Positions 25,701-40,700 of a stretch of DNA of 64,000 nucleotides are shown one piece after another (the first letter of the stretch is position 1; every line of letters begins with the position of its first letter). The notes beneath the pieces are model-generated. The model was not told the origin of the DNA. It searched no databases and worked only from the letters and a program-made list of their open reading frames with translations. The stretch is taken from NCBI RefSeq assembly GCF_000524195.1, contig NW_020170382.1, forward strand, positions 2,716,771-2,780,770, read 5' to 3'. This DNA is from Echinococcus granulosus. Its lineage: Eukaryota; Platyhelminthes; Cestoda; Cyclophyllidea; Taeniidae. A program made the position numbers and the translations under genes.

Positions 25701-28700
25701 TAAACTTGCTAAATTATATTGCCTCTATAAGTGCTATATGCAAATAAAATTTCTAAGTGCATAGCAATACCACTTCAAAGAACACCTTATTTGAAAAATT
25801 CACGTCTTTTCTGACTTTTTAGTAAATTAAAGTACCGTAAAGGAATATATTAATGATGTTTCCAACCCCACTTAAGAGTGCGAAAGACGCTAAGGGGGAA
25901 AAAAATTCATCACAAGCAGCACTTTATTGTTTTAATTGGCCAGCATATTAGCTGGCGTTGCTGCCTCAGTACATCTTGAAAAATGCTCAACCTACCAAAC
26001 GCGGTTCCATCATTATCTTTGTTCGTCAGTGGAGCCTTTGCAGGAAATTTTGGTTTTCCATCATCTTGTAGTAAAAATCGGCAAACCATTAAGCCTAGTG
26101 AATGCTTCTGCCGTTTTTCAAATGGCAGGGAAAGAGACCTTGAATCAACACGCAAGGCTAAGCCAGATTTTAAAGCAGCTACTAAGGAACTGAGCTTTCC
26201 ACATTTACAAACCTTTCGATGGAAGGCAGTACTGCTCGTGGCTCTAATCAATTCATAAAATTCTGGTTTTTAGCAAAAACGGAAAGTTTTTGGAACCGCA
26301 GTTGGCAAATACTTTGAATGCGGTCTTGAAGTGGTTCTGATAGGATTGCATTCTGGTTTCGTCAATTTTGTGGATACTACTAGTAAATATTCCAGAGTCT
26401 TTATGTGTCTCAATAAAATAACTCCAGAAATTTTAGAAAGGTTTCGATGCAGAAAGTCATCACTTTGACCTAATATCATCACAAAACTAGTCCTAACTAT
26501 CACCCATAATTATCCGGAAAAGGGCGAGTAATAAATTATCTTTTTAAAATGCGTCCTCTGGATGTTTGTATTAATGATAACTTTAAATGTGCCTTAAAAT
26601 TCCAGCTTATAGGTATAAATCATTTTAAATTTCTGACCATAGTTATGAGACAATGCTGATCTTTTAAAATCTATGGAATACGAATTTTTATGAACTGTCT
26701 TAAACAAAAATATGGCGCTTGCATTTAAATTACTGCATAAGCGCTTGAATATGAATTGAAAAGTTGTATCATTTTCTAAACTCAAGATCGAGACTTTAGT
26801 CCAATTTTAACCAAAATATTGCATTGTTTTTGAATGAACAACTTTTCATAATATTAAAAAACTAGTATTTATGGGCGAATTGATATGGATGGAAGTAATA
26901 GTGACTTCATTTCGTTTTGTAATTTTGCTGGATATAAATTGCTTCCTACCGGGACTGCAAAGTGGGCGCATTAACATTTGGCAAAGATAAAATAGGGCAA
27001 TAATGGAACATGCAATAAACTTTCCTTTTGCCTCATTTATTTACTCTTCTTTGAACCCTTACTCCCTTACTAAATGAAAAGACAAGTAAACGCAGTTGTG
27101 CCCTTACTAGGAATACACGGAGAACCGCATCAGATTGTCATCTTTCATAGAATTCACTTAACTAAGGTGAGACAAAGTTCCGTTCCATTTCCTCGCGCTA
27201 ATTTACGGTGACCATTCTTCTCCCCCCTGCTCTCCCTACCCGGCTGATTTGCCTCCAGAGAAGATTAAATTATTCGTCCTCTAACATACCGCATTCGTAT
27301 TATTAGATCGGTGAGCATCGGCTTTATAAATAAGTCAACCAACGTTTCCTTGACTAGGCAAAATAAACCACCCTTTTGGATCCCAAAAAGCCAAGATTAT
27401 TATTTCAAAGCTCCAAGTAACCATTATTTGCCCTAAATTTTCATCCCTACAGCTGAAGTAAAAGGGCCATTTATCAGCATATCTTGAGGCAAATCATTTT
27501 TTAGTTATTCCATTTTATCAAAGTGGCTAAAAATCTATTCAAGATAACGCAAATATTTTAAGAAAGTGAAAACCTTAAATCACTCATACCCTTTATGACT
27601 TTCATTAAAATTTGGTTAGATTGCAAATTGCACCGTTGATAGGTCTTTAAAGTGGTATTTTAACTGTTGTAATCAGTATTAAATATCGAGCGACATTATT
27701 GCAATAATGGTGCAACTGGCTACTTCCAAAGTTAAAAAAGGTCTACTAGTAAAATTTTGTTTTCGAAAGAATGAAATGACTACACGTTTGCATAATTAAA
27801 GATTTGGGGGTTTTTCAGATTAACAGTGGGTTTCGCTTGTTAACTAGTAAGGGAAAAAAACATGAAAAGTCTTTTTATTTATAAAGTTCGAGGCGGTTAA
27901 GTCCTGGAAACTTTTTTTGCCACTAAAATGAACTATTCCCGTTTTCGCAAAAATGAGTGTTCAAGTATGAATAGATGACTGTAAAACGCAATGTTTTCAG
28001 TTCCTTGGAAAATACGAACTTATGAGCTTATTATTACAGCTCATTGTCTGGTGAACCAACTTGCTATTTTGGAAATTGAGCAGTAGTGTCTTTCTCTCAC
28101 TCTCTCTGTTTTTGTCAAATCGTTTTTTATACTCACGAGATGGCCACCCACGATAAGTGGTAACTGCGTAAATTAATGCTAAACATTTTTTTTCACACTC
28201 GCCACACATCATTTGCGTACACGGAGAGAAGAGCTAAGAGGGGGAACAGCGGCAGATGATGGGCAATGAAATTGTCAGAATTTACGCCTACATGAGTCAG
28301 GAAGTAGGAACGCTGGTGCAGTTCGTAATCCGCATCATTTAATTGCTCCGCATGGACTGTTCTCTCAGGGACTTCCCCTTAAAAAAGCGATCCTCTTATT
28401 AGACAGAAAGTGGCACTTTGGTTGGTTAGGCCAAGGCAGAGGAGGATGTGGTAGCACTGCCGCGAAAATATGACGTCAAAATATTTTTTTACCGGAGAAG
28501 TAGAACGAAGTCAATCCTTGCTAAGTGCTCACGTCTTTTGGTTAGCAGATCATAACTTCTGTTTTGGAACTGAGCAATGGTTTGGTAGTAAATCACGTTA
28601 TATGTTAAATTTGCCCACATCTTCCTTCATATCTTTGGACGCTCCTCCTTCATGCATCCCTTCGGACAAAATTGGAAAATTACTGTAAGTGGATTATTTT

Positions 28701-31700
28701 GCATGGTATATACCACAGAAGTATTCTTAAAGCGATGAATTTTTGAAAGACAAAACCATCTTAGGTAGTGAAATTACTTCCATTCTTACTTCTAAAAAAT
28801 ATCCCACTGATCCACCAGTACAGGACAGATATAGCTCGTTTGTTACTGGCAGAGAGTCCAGTTCCAGTAGAAAAGCCAATTTTTTGCATAATCGCTTGTA
28901 ACTTGTGTAAATCTTAGAATTCATGAGATAAAAGTGCTGTAAATAAAGTTCCTTCCCCCCTTCAGAAAATGCATGGCCACCAATGGGCCTGAAAAGCACA
29001 TTTTATGCTAGATTTTTAGACTCACAGTGGTCTAAATTCAAGATGTTTCAAGAATTCTGCTTGACATATATTTCCATGATACTATGGTGTAATAAAGAAC
29101 AATAATATTAATAGATCCAATTAAGTAAACTGATTTTTCTGTGTCGTCAAAATGCGACAATGACTGCCGTTGCCCTCATTCGAATGCCGAACAATAATGC
29201 GAATCTCGACAAAATGAACCCCAAATTATCAATGGAAAAGTTGTTCTGCATAATGCCTCATTAACAGGCGCAGCATTCGACGGATAACGCAGAGTAGTTA
29301 TCACATTTCCCTCAAGTGAATAATTCATATTGACTTTGGTCAATTACTTCTAACTATCGCCAGGAAAAGTAAGACAGAGAAAGAAGACGGAATCAAACAG
29401 AGAAAAGCTGACTAGTTTTGCTTACTCTTTAGATCTTTGCCTCCGATCCTGATGCCGCAGAGAACGCTAGTCTCATCTATCGCATTCGTGCCGGTGATCC
29501 ATTCGATCTGTTCAAACTGGACCCACGGAGCGGGGAGCTCTCAGTTGCAAAGGACTGTAGTAGCTCAGGCCAGTACATGGGCCAGTACCTCCTCTTCTTG
29601 GAGGCTGCCGACCGTGGATCACCACGACGTTTCAGTGAGGCACAACTCCTTATCCATATGGACGACTCAGAGCCGTTAGGTCGAGTAGAACGTGACATTT
29701 TTGGTTTTCCCATTCGTTCATCGGTTCGTGGTGGCAGTAGCGTTGGAGGAGCAGGCAGTCGCAGCATGAACCTCTACATCATCACTGCTATCATTATCGC
29801 CTCCTTTATCATCTCCAGTGTCCTCCTGGTGGCTATTTGCTTGGTAGTACGAAGGGCAAGGACGACGGAGCAGAATGGAAGAGGAGTAGGGCGGTACTGT
29901 GGTGGTGGGAGGGATGGTGGAGGAGGCCTTCATAACGGATCCATCTTCCGTGATACAAACATTGGAAATGGCTACTTGAAGTCGGTGCCATTGTCGCTAC
30001 CTCAAACGAAGTATACGACGTGTGATCCTCTGGATGAAGGTGAGTCAATTTAACTGCAAGGATTGCGCGTTTATCCCATGTGAAATCTAACCAAATGCAA
30101 CTGAACTCCTAAGGGGTCATGATTAGGTTTTCCTACTTTCAGAAAATGTTTACTTTTAACGCATTTTGTCACTCTGTTGAAATTTGGAAGATTATTTTAT
30201 GAAAAACTTTAAGTTGGAAGTAAAATAAAAATTGACTATGCATTCCATTCAGTGAATTCTCTTTTGTATAAAATCGTAATGAAGATTGATTCTAATAATT
30301 CCGCTACGCCTTGTGATAGGATTTGTGAACAATTTGCTTGCTTTTTTCCTTGTGTTAGGGTCTAATTTACATAAAAGAACCATTATATGCTGTGCTTTAA
30401 GAACACAATTTCGATTAATTTTCCGTTTTGTGCGATTTACACCCCGAGCCTCGTATAGGGCGATCAATTTCCTTGCCGTTCAAAGTCTAGGTAATGCTAT
30501 GTGTGATTGACCTATCTGACTAAGAAGTAGTAAAAAACCATTTGCCTTAGGATGCTGCATTCGCACAAATGGCCTAAAGCAATGCACAAGATGCATTTTA
30601 GCAAACTCGCACATGACAACGGCAAGCTATTCCTTGATGAGAACGGCTTTAAGTTACGTCTGGCTTACTACTCACACGTCATCTGGTTTGTTGGTGAAGG
30701 TGAAGGAAATCTGAAACGTTCCCTTTTTATTTTACAGCCAAAATGTTTTCCTTTATTCACAAATTGTTTCCACATTAAAATTTAATACGCATGCAGCTGC
30801 TTTACTTACCTATTTGTCGAGAATAGTTAGCGGGAACGTTTTATAATTTTATAAGATAAAAGAAGTGCGTTAAAAATCCATTAATAAACTTTGGAAAAAT
30901 TGTTGGAATTTCAAAATTCTAGAAGTGACATTAACTCGTTATTTGAGGCCCTTAATACATTCCTATTAACAGAAGTTTCTAATTTTAAATCCTGCTCCCA
31001 TTTTAATGGACCAATTTGGGTATGGTATTACGAATCAAGGTTAATAGTGGCAAATATGATTACTTATCTCAAGACTTAAGACCCCAGCTTCAGGCGGTTT
31101 CAAACTTTTAAAGCGTTTTTGAAATTCAAAAAATCATTTTACTAACTCAAGCACTTTTGAATTGTGCCTGAATGACCTTAAAATTGGTTAGTCCAGGTGA
31201 GACGTGGTGAATTTCATTCTGATTATACCAGTTTCAGGAAGTATACGGGTGTTGGATAAGTAAAAATTCACATCTATTTTTTCGGAGTAACTGCTGATGC
31301 AAAGCATTTTTAGAATATTAGAGGGTAACAGCCAAACTCCCACGAAACGACTATTCTTGGAGTGCACGATAGAAATGAACAATGTGATTAAGAATGAAAT
31401 GGGAAAACTATCACCTATTTATGGAATTGAAGCTTTGGTTTTACATGATCTTCTGCTACAAATTGACTCTGAATATCGTTTTTACCATTTCTACACTTAA
31501 AGGAGATCGATGTGGTCATCTACCACTAGCATGAATAATGATGTTAGTTCTCCCAAAGTTTACCTAGAAATACTGCCAAAATTTACTTAAAAAACAATGC
31601 AGCACTTGAGTTATTCATTTAACAGGTATGGCTCCTTCGTGTTTTAAGGTGCCATAATATAATCAGCCTCATCTTTTGTAATTCGTAGGTAAGTAAAATA

Positions 31701-34700
31701 AGGAAAAAGCTTTTATCAACATGCGCATTCCTTCCTTGTGAGAGGGTGAGTCTATTGACAAACAGTTTTTTAGCTTTTGGAATCAACAAGTGTCTTTTTT
31801 CTCGACTTGCGCTTGAAAATGCTCACACGTATAGATCAATTTAAGTTGAATAGAAAATGCTTACACCAGATATAAAAAAGCTATTGGAGTTGGCACTCTC
31901 TGTTAGTGAGGTTAAATATATTTCTTCAGAACTGCCATAATGGCCTAAATAGTGGGGGTTTTATAAAGTAAATGTTTAAAAGTGCTTGAGTAATTCGACA
32001 GCCTTAATTGATCAGTAATACGAGTAGTGTTGAAGGCAAATGCGACTTTTAAGGTTGTAAAAAATACTTGAATGAGTTTGAGCTACAGCTATGTTTTGGA
32101 ACATTTCATTATTTACCCAGTATTTGGAATGTTTAGGTACAGAAAATTTTGTTAGTGCGGTTGAACCTTTCCTAACTAACCCCACTGTACTAGTACCCTG
32201 CCAGAGCTGACTATTCCGAGATTCAGAAATTCATGACTGATTGCGTGTACCACGCTGACAGGGATATTCACAGTACTCGCGATTTCATGAAGGCCTATGT
32301 TTCGACTGTACTTTAGGGATCAGGTGTTCCATTCACTTGCTAAGTGTTCACAGAGCTGAATACCTGCCATATCCTGAGAACTGCTGCGACTGGGACCGTA
32401 AGTACGGTCGTCTTTATACCGTTTATACCCTAAGTATTTTATACAGTTAAACAGCTAAGAGACATAATGCTTTATGCTGCTTGAAGTTTTCTTCAATAGT
32501 TCCCATTTGCAAGTTTGGAACAAGCTTCTTTCATTTCACAATGTTGCACGCACACGTCCGCACTACCAATACCAGCTTCAAAGTCTCCGACTGAATTCAT
32601 TGACCTTTTATGTTGCTGATTACGTGAGTTTGGTGAACGAAAACGCCTGTTAATTTATAGCCTGCATGAGACACAAGTAGGCTGATGTACGTGTTAGCCA
32701 AATGAACCAGTCATTTGGCATTAAATAAATGTTTTGTTCTCGTTTGGAAGACCGAACCAATGCTCCGTGATTTAGCAAGTCTAATTAAGGGTCAAATACA
32801 GTCTTTTTCACCTGCTACCGTAATTTGAAACCAGAACTGACTTGGAGATAGCTAAAGCAGGATGCTGCTGAGAGGGGCAACTCACTCAGAATACGTACCC
32901 ATACGTCTATCCGGTAGTCTGTTAATGTCACATTTTGACGATGTGCTTGCGTCTTTCGATGCATTTACATTCAGCAGGTGCTTCACCAAGTGGAACACAC
33001 GTTACGACCAATTCTGTTGAGGATTATAGTCTTCTGCGTTGATTGTCTGCTAAAGGGGTATGGTATCATATGCACAGAATTCCCTTCCCGATTATTGTAC
33101 CCACCTACCAAATTAGCTCTTAACATTTTTGGGCGGTTCCTGGATTTTTTGCTTTATCGAATGCTGCACAACAAGTGAGCCGTAACTAATTTAGAAGGCG
33201 GGAAGGAATGCGTGTGGCAACGTTTTGACTGCAAGAGAGCCAGACATGAAGTGCGCCTCTGTGGGAAATATGCCGCTTGAGAATTTTCAGTTTGGAACAC
33301 TGAGCCTTGGTCTGCCTATTGCAGTTTCGTCACGTGTTGTGTGGTCTCCAACGACAAGCCTCACTTTCTGTTCTGTTGAACACACCGTTGCTGTTAGCTG
33401 CTTCAGGGCTTGCATAAGCGGTTCGTGACACACAACACTTTCCCGTGAAGTTGATGCAACGCTTCTTTTTTATCACAAGCTATTTATTTCCTGAGGCTAG
33501 ATATCTACAGGAATCTCGATAGCAAGAACAGAGCTGAGTCGAGACGTCGGGTATTTTTTCCTGCTTTGTCAACTTTTTCTACTATTTTCAAGTACTTTTA
33601 CTTCATTTCCACGCAGGCGAACAGCTCCGATGCTTTAACATATTGTTTGGGGTATTTTTAATTCTGCAACTCAAAAACCCACCTCGGTTTTAAGCGTGAG
33701 TAGAGTTTTTTCTAACTCTAAATTGTAAGAATTAGGAAAGGTCTTAACCTGCTTGAAGGTTTTTCCTCTGCAAAGGGACTACCATAACTTTCACCATAAA
33801 GTTTAAGCTGGTCTAAAGACATAAAGGTGACTCGGGACGATAAATTAAATCAACTGTCAAACAACCTGAAATCTTTTTCGAATACAGTTATAAATTATAT
33901 TAGGAGATGTTTATTTCCTCTCTAGTGTCACCTTATTAAGCGGAGTAGCGGATAGCTCTCCTTTTTGAGTATAGCGATGTTATACAGTACGGATTCTTTC
34001 AAAGTGAACAAAATGCAGTGAAGTTATTCATTACTTTCACCATACTTTGGGAAGATCTGACAACAGTTAAATTACCAATAATTTTGACAGTTACAGTGGT
34101 GTCTTTATGGTCTTCATAAGACTTTTGAAATATGGTCCACAGCTACTCTATTAGCATAAAGTAGTTCGTAGCCTTGTTGTATTCATTGTGGTTTTATGTT
34201 TGGAGAGATATTTTCAAAAACGCAATATTCACTGCAAGCCTAAAAATTTCACGAAACACCTAAAACTGTTGCTCTAATGATTTTTTAAATCGCTGATAGA
34301 CTTTTTCCGAGTGGAAAGGCTGTAAAAGTGGGATCACAGGGATTAGCAACGCAACCGTGATTTAAAATAAAAGCCCTCTTATTGCTTGTGTTTGCGGATA
34401 CTGGTAACTATGCAAAAACGACGTTTGTACCTATTGGAAGTCAGGCAGATCCACATATGGCGAATGGTAACAGTCAATCAACCAAAATATCGGGTAGAAA
34501 TTCGCTTTTTGTAAATATTAACTTGATGCCAATTATCTTAAATAATCTGATCTGTTATGTTCATTGGCATTGTTATAAGCTAACCTATGAGAAATATACC
34601 CTTTGATTGTTACAAACAGTGATGACATTTTCACGTGTTCCCAACCATATAGTTCTTTCCATTCGGTAATCCAACAGTGCGTTTTTTATGCAACTCTGCT

Positions 34701-37700
34701 TTCAGAAAATTTTACAAAAAATCAAAAATGATAGATCATCTAATATTTTGAAACCACTGGCTTAGAGGATATAGGCTAGCATATCTTTCACAGGAATTAC
34801 TCAAATCTCTAAAAATATCTGTAATGCAAAAGCTGTAATTTAATCGAATCATTTCAAAAACCTGTAATTTTGCTCCAAACCGAGGAACATTGAGGCAGTA
34901 GATAAGGTAATGCGTCACCGCAGATATCAAAGATAATGCTACTGGAAAGTAGGTTCCCAAGTAGAATTCAGTAGTACGCCCCATACTAAAACACTTGTAC
35001 AATTAGAAACATTGTATTTAATATTAAACATTGCAAATCTACACGAAATTTTAATCAGTGTGCATCAATATGATGATGGAACTGTACAGGCAAGCAGATA
35101 TTGCTAGTGTTAGTTTGGATTTCAGATGCAAAAGGTCTACTAGATCAAAATAATTAACACTGATGTATGGGATCCCACGTGGAATTCATTAAAAAGTGTG
35201 TTGATAACACTAACGTAATATTGCAAAGATAGCTGCGATTGTGCAATTTTTCCTTCATGGGTAGATGTCAAGAACTCTTGTAAAATTATATTTTCATGGT
35301 TACGAAGTTTCATAAAAACGAAAATGAATTGTCATGGTAGTAATTGAAAGCTTTTACTAGAAATCGAAAGTGGGTTCATTTTAAGAGAGGTGTATGATCT
35401 ACTAATGAGAATGGAATCAGTGGTAGCAAAATTACCAGGCGCCAAAAATTATAAGATTTTTGCATCTGTTTGTCTTTTTTAACTTTCCAAATGGAGTAGT
35501 GGAGGAGACGATAAGCCGTCAGTAGTAAAGAATATCTTAGTCTAAATTTAAGACATGGCTCCGAAGTATACAGTAAATATCAAAATGGTGGTGATGACAT
35601 CTTGGTCATCATTGTTCACCAACAACGATTCCAGATCTTTCGGAAGCCAACTTCTCCTATCTGACTCCGCAACCGAGCAACGGCGGCTATGTTTACGAGG
35701 GGACAATGGGCTTTCAACCTGCACCCTTTTGCTCGCCTGGGGCCACCACCACCGCCACCATCCTTGCTGAGGTGTCGCCTGCAGCTGCTACTGCCACAGC
35801 ATCACCGCATGCACAATTGCTGGCCGCTACCGCCACAACCGGTCCCGATGGCATAATCCGTCTCTCCTGCCTGCCCCCCAAACAGGCCCACACCCTTGGC
35901 AGATGCACCTTTCTCGGCCAAAAGAAACTGGTGAGTTTTGTGGAGCTCTGATGGTTATTTAATCGAATAAAAGTAGCGAGAATCCCAAAAGTGAGGCAAT
36001 TCTTACATAAAATGGAAGTTGTGGAGTCAACATAAAATTTTAAGTTGCTTGTTAAAATTAAAAATTGAACTTATTCCCAGAGACCAACAGGGTGTCTTAA
36101 TGTTTGAGCATTTGTTTAAGAAGGTAATGAATACAAAATACAGGCGTTTGACTGCAAATCGGAGAAATGTTTTCTATTTTGTGAAAAAAACCATTGAAAA
36201 GGTGAGTCATTATCATCATCAAAAATGAGAGTTGAATTTTGTAAGTTCCATTTATTTCATTAACAGTTAGTGATACCGTGACCATCTCTTAGTAGAAAAA
36301 AACGTAAAACAGAAATATTCTTAGAGGCTTTTAGGTAGATCATTGTAAAGAAACCATAAACAGGGAAGCTACCTAAAAAATTAGTGAAATTTAGCGAATT
36401 TCGTAGAAGTTGGTGATGATCCATTGGTTAGACAGTTGCCTATTAATGCAAAGAACCCAAACCATGGACAATTCCGTCTCCCCCTCTTTTAAAATGAAGA
36501 TGGTAGACGGGATGAAAATCTTTGCCTGCACTAAAACCTCTAAATGAAATGGTGAAGTTACGCAGATTTTAGGTGATATGTTTAGGTACCCTGGTAATTT
36601 GACATATTTTTAAGTAGGCAAAATATTTCAGCCATGGCGCGAATTTTCATAGGCCTTCACAACCCCTTTCAAAGAAGAATTCATTTGACGCCAATTGGCA
36701 GCAAGCTAAAAAAATTCAATCACGCCATTTCCGAAGGAGTCTCCAATTTTCTTATGTTAGATATTCATCATTGTAGTAATGAAGGTGCGGGGACTTATCA
36801 ACTTTTCTCTCACAAATCTGAAAAATCGCTTTTTTATCGAGTAGTTGGCAAAAATATGGCCGAAATTTCCTGTCAACATCTTTCGTAAAACTTGTTTGCA
36901 GAAATGGGTGCTCTGCTTAATTGTTCGCAAAGCTAGAAAACTGTATCCTAATGTAAAGCAGTTTGCCACCAGAGGTAGTACTTCGCATTGCGAAATAGCA
37001 CTCGTTTAAAGTGCTTGCCTATAGTGCATCAGAAATACTGGTTGCGATGACAAGCGGAAGTATGAATTAACGCTCCATGACACTGGATGATCCTTTTTAC
37101 CTCCTGAAATTTCCTCAGGATGGAATAAGAAGAAAGAATGCTGCACATTAGTGTGGATTTCAAAACAATTCACTGTTTGGAGAAAATCGAGCTTGTTTTT
37201 TAAGTTGAGCAATATTTTAAAGGCAAAATAACACAACAGTGGTGGAATGATGTATATTTTAAACGTCGAAGAATTTTAAAACTAGACGTTATTTTATGCA
37301 TTTGTATTTTCTTTTCAAATGCTATGCATTTCTTACCTTAACCGCTATACTGTGGTTTTAGAATTCCCATTTTAAGACCTAACTCCATTCGGAAAATTTA
37401 TCAACAAAGAGACAACTATTAGTTTAAGTCGCTTTTGATACTTATAATCTTAGATTTGACTGGATAGTAGGATGAGGAGGTACAGTGATAAGAGAAGAGA
37501 CTTAATTCAAAAAGGGAAATGCTTCCAATTGCAGATTTCTGTAGCGAGCGTAATTGGTGACATGCAATGGAACTGAAATGACATTTGCAAATTGAATTAT
37601 TTCTCACTCTAACTTGAAACCATATTTTGACCTGTTAATAATCTCTGCTTCTTATTTAATAAAATCATTCAGATTTTCGGATGCCGAAGCAATTTGCAGG

Positions 37701-40700
37701 GATTTAAATGCTGCTAAAGAAAAGTCGACACGACATTTTCCGAACTTATTGGTTGCCATGATAACCAAAGTGAATTGGACTAACGGGCACAAACATCATG
37801 TTTTATTATTATTATTTTAATTAAACCATAAAGTTGGATTTTAATAGAAAAACCTCGTTAATTCAGTAGCGGACCCGAAACACTTGACGGAACCATTTAA
37901 GACTTTCATACAAAGAATTCATTTACAAAACAACCAATCGCACCAACTGATCATCATGACAAATCAACTTCACCCAATTACATTTCTGGTGTCTGGGGCT
38001 ATAATACTTTGCATCAAATCCTTTTTATTAGTCATTAAGCTTGACAAGATAATTACTTTCATGTCACTCGATTGTCGTGCTCATTAAAAGTGGAATAGTT
38101 CTCGAAATTAGACCTTTCTTTATGAAATTTCGATTAAATAAGCATCTTATTAAACAAATTATTTTCTAAAAAAGGATTTTTACGAATGGGGGGAGTTTAA
38201 AATGTCTATGGCTTCTTACGAAGACTATCCTTGACAAACCTGAGATTCCAAGTAGCAAATACATTTATTTACTTCGAGGCCTGTAATTTTCAAGCTAGGT
38301 TAAATTTGTTTCGTCTACAAATCGAAATGCGCCTTAACACTTTGTGTGTTTTTGCACTTTTCTCTTTGTACCTTGACTACATTTCAACCCAAACTCCGTT
38401 TTTGCTACATCCAATTCCCTTTCGCCTCTAATTTACTCACCAGTCAACTTGATGAAGCCTCATCCTCCTCCCCTCTGAAACATGGCCTAATTTTAAGTAA
38501 AAGCGTTTGCCTTGTTTTTACAACGTGACGTTGACACCCGAACTCACTGGTGCCTTTTGCCGGCATTAATCCCCCACCCCCCCACCTCCTATCGGCATTA
38601 TAGACATCCTGAACCGCTGTCTCCTGCACTAATACCTGAAAAACGTTTGATTTGGCGAAACTCCAGGTACTCTTTTTCAGCCCTTCTTGCCCCGATGCAG
38701 TCTTTGTGACCCTGTTTTGTTGCCGCCCAAAGGGTGTCTTTCAACTGGGCTTGCCCACATTGCCATGACCACTTCCTATGCCGTCTTTTTCAATAACCCT
38801 ATCTAGTCTTTCAAGGGCTAATATTGGTGAATTTCAGGACAGAATTTCCACCAGATGGCTTTGTAATTATCTGTCCGAAATTCTCATTGCCATCAATTAA
38901 TGCAGCTCGAATTCAAATATCGTATGCTTGAGTCGTGAAGATCATGTCTTGTAAATAAATTTCCTAGGAAAATGGTTTCACTAAGCTTCTTCGACTTTTA
39001 TGATCCCAATTGATCGCAGGTTGATTAGTCGCCTCCCTTCCAGTCGACAGTGTCGCCGTGTGCTTTATCTGAAATAAGCAAGTATTGTCAAGCTAACTTC
39101 TGTTTCATATCCTTATAATAATTTTACATTGACGTAGTCATCATGCCCGACTGCGTCCAAGATATTTAGATTTCCCGTATTTGGGGTACTACCTTCGTTA
39201 CAATCCCCCCCCCCACCTTTCTCTTAAATGACAGGCATGTAGACAGCTTGAGGCATTTAATTGAAGCAAACAGGCGGTACTAGATGAAACAAGCACCATA
39301 TAGACTGATTTAATTCCCTCGCAATTTGTCATGTGAACAGCACTCGTGACAGTTGGTATCAGATTAATTTTCCTGCACTAAAAAAATTAATGACGCCATT
39401 GTTCTCCTCCTCCTCTCCCCCGGCACACAAACACACTCCATGACTCATTCGTAATGAGGACCAGCTGCCAGTTTTTGTATTCACTGGCAAAAATCCGATG
39501 TCAGGACGTTTCTGATGCTCAACTTTTCCCACCTTTGGGATGGAGTTCTGCCAACGGATCGTTTATTTGGGTGATTTAATTATTTTTTGTGCGACTTCAG
39601 TTTATATAAACTAATATTTTGATCGATGACTTAAGAGATAGGGGATAGTCGCAACACTAAGGGGATAACATTCAGGTGAAAACTACGCCACATGAGGCAG
39701 ACCAACCCATCCCGGCGTAGGCTAGTCCATAGTAACGCCTGAATAAGATATGATGTACTCTCAATGTACATCTTCCAGGTGCAGTGAACTCACCCTAAAC
39801 CAGTCCCCAAGCAAATTGACTTAGTTAATACGAGTTTCAAGCTAATAGGGATCAAGTAATTAATCACGAGTCTTTAAATATGCCTTTACAAAAGGTCTAG
39901 AGAGCAGTAATTACTGCTAACGTTTGGTTAATCATCCGTGACCAGGTCAAATGTTAACATAGTCAAAGTAAGTTGATTTATATTTTGCACGAATCATCCT
40001 TTTTCATTAGACAAGATTCTTATCTAAGCGGAAAGATAGATTTTGGAAATTAAATAGCATTGAAAAAAAGCCGGCAGTAAAGTTGGAAAAGAAATGAAGA
40101 GAAATATGCAACCAACGAAATTTGCATTCACAAATGAGAGTAATCATTATTATTCGATAGTCGTTTGTTTCGAATCTCTGTAAAGAACAACGTCTTGCAT
40201 AAGGCGTAGCTTTCTCAATAAAATTTTATGGCATAAACACAAACACCCTTTCGGAGCTTAATGTGTACCCGCAGCCGCTATCAGAAGATGCTTTCTTCTT
40301 TAAGCGAGTAAAATTGTTATTAGGCAGAGCACAGGTTAGCTTGAAAGTTGTTATTATTATTGAAACGCTAACGTAGTCTAAAATCTAAATTTGAGTCCCT
40401 TGATTCAAACGACCTCTTAAGGAAAGTGATTCTGCACTTGGATAACTTGGGATTGCATGTTTATTTAGATTTCCTATACATGGAGCAGAATTATTATGAA
40501 TGCTTGAATTCATCTTTAATCAGGATTATTAAGTTTTATACTCAATTTCATGACACTGCTTAAGGAAGAGGAGTTTTTAATTCCAAAGACTGGGAAATCG
40601 ACAAACTCGCCTGTATAGTGTGAAGAATATAAAACAGAGCGGGTTAAAGAATGGACTTATAATAATGACGAAACACCCTAACATTGCGTCAATTGCTTGT

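Noticed and set aside
25910..26258. Overlapping open frames on both strands (113, 85 and 91 codons)
   Set aside because: Three mutually overlapping frames cannot all be coding, and none resembles a known family or has flanking splice consensus.
36405..36480. Second tRNA/SINE-like string (CATTGGTTAGACAGTTGCC)
   Set aside because: There is no B-box match and no acceptor-stem pairing.
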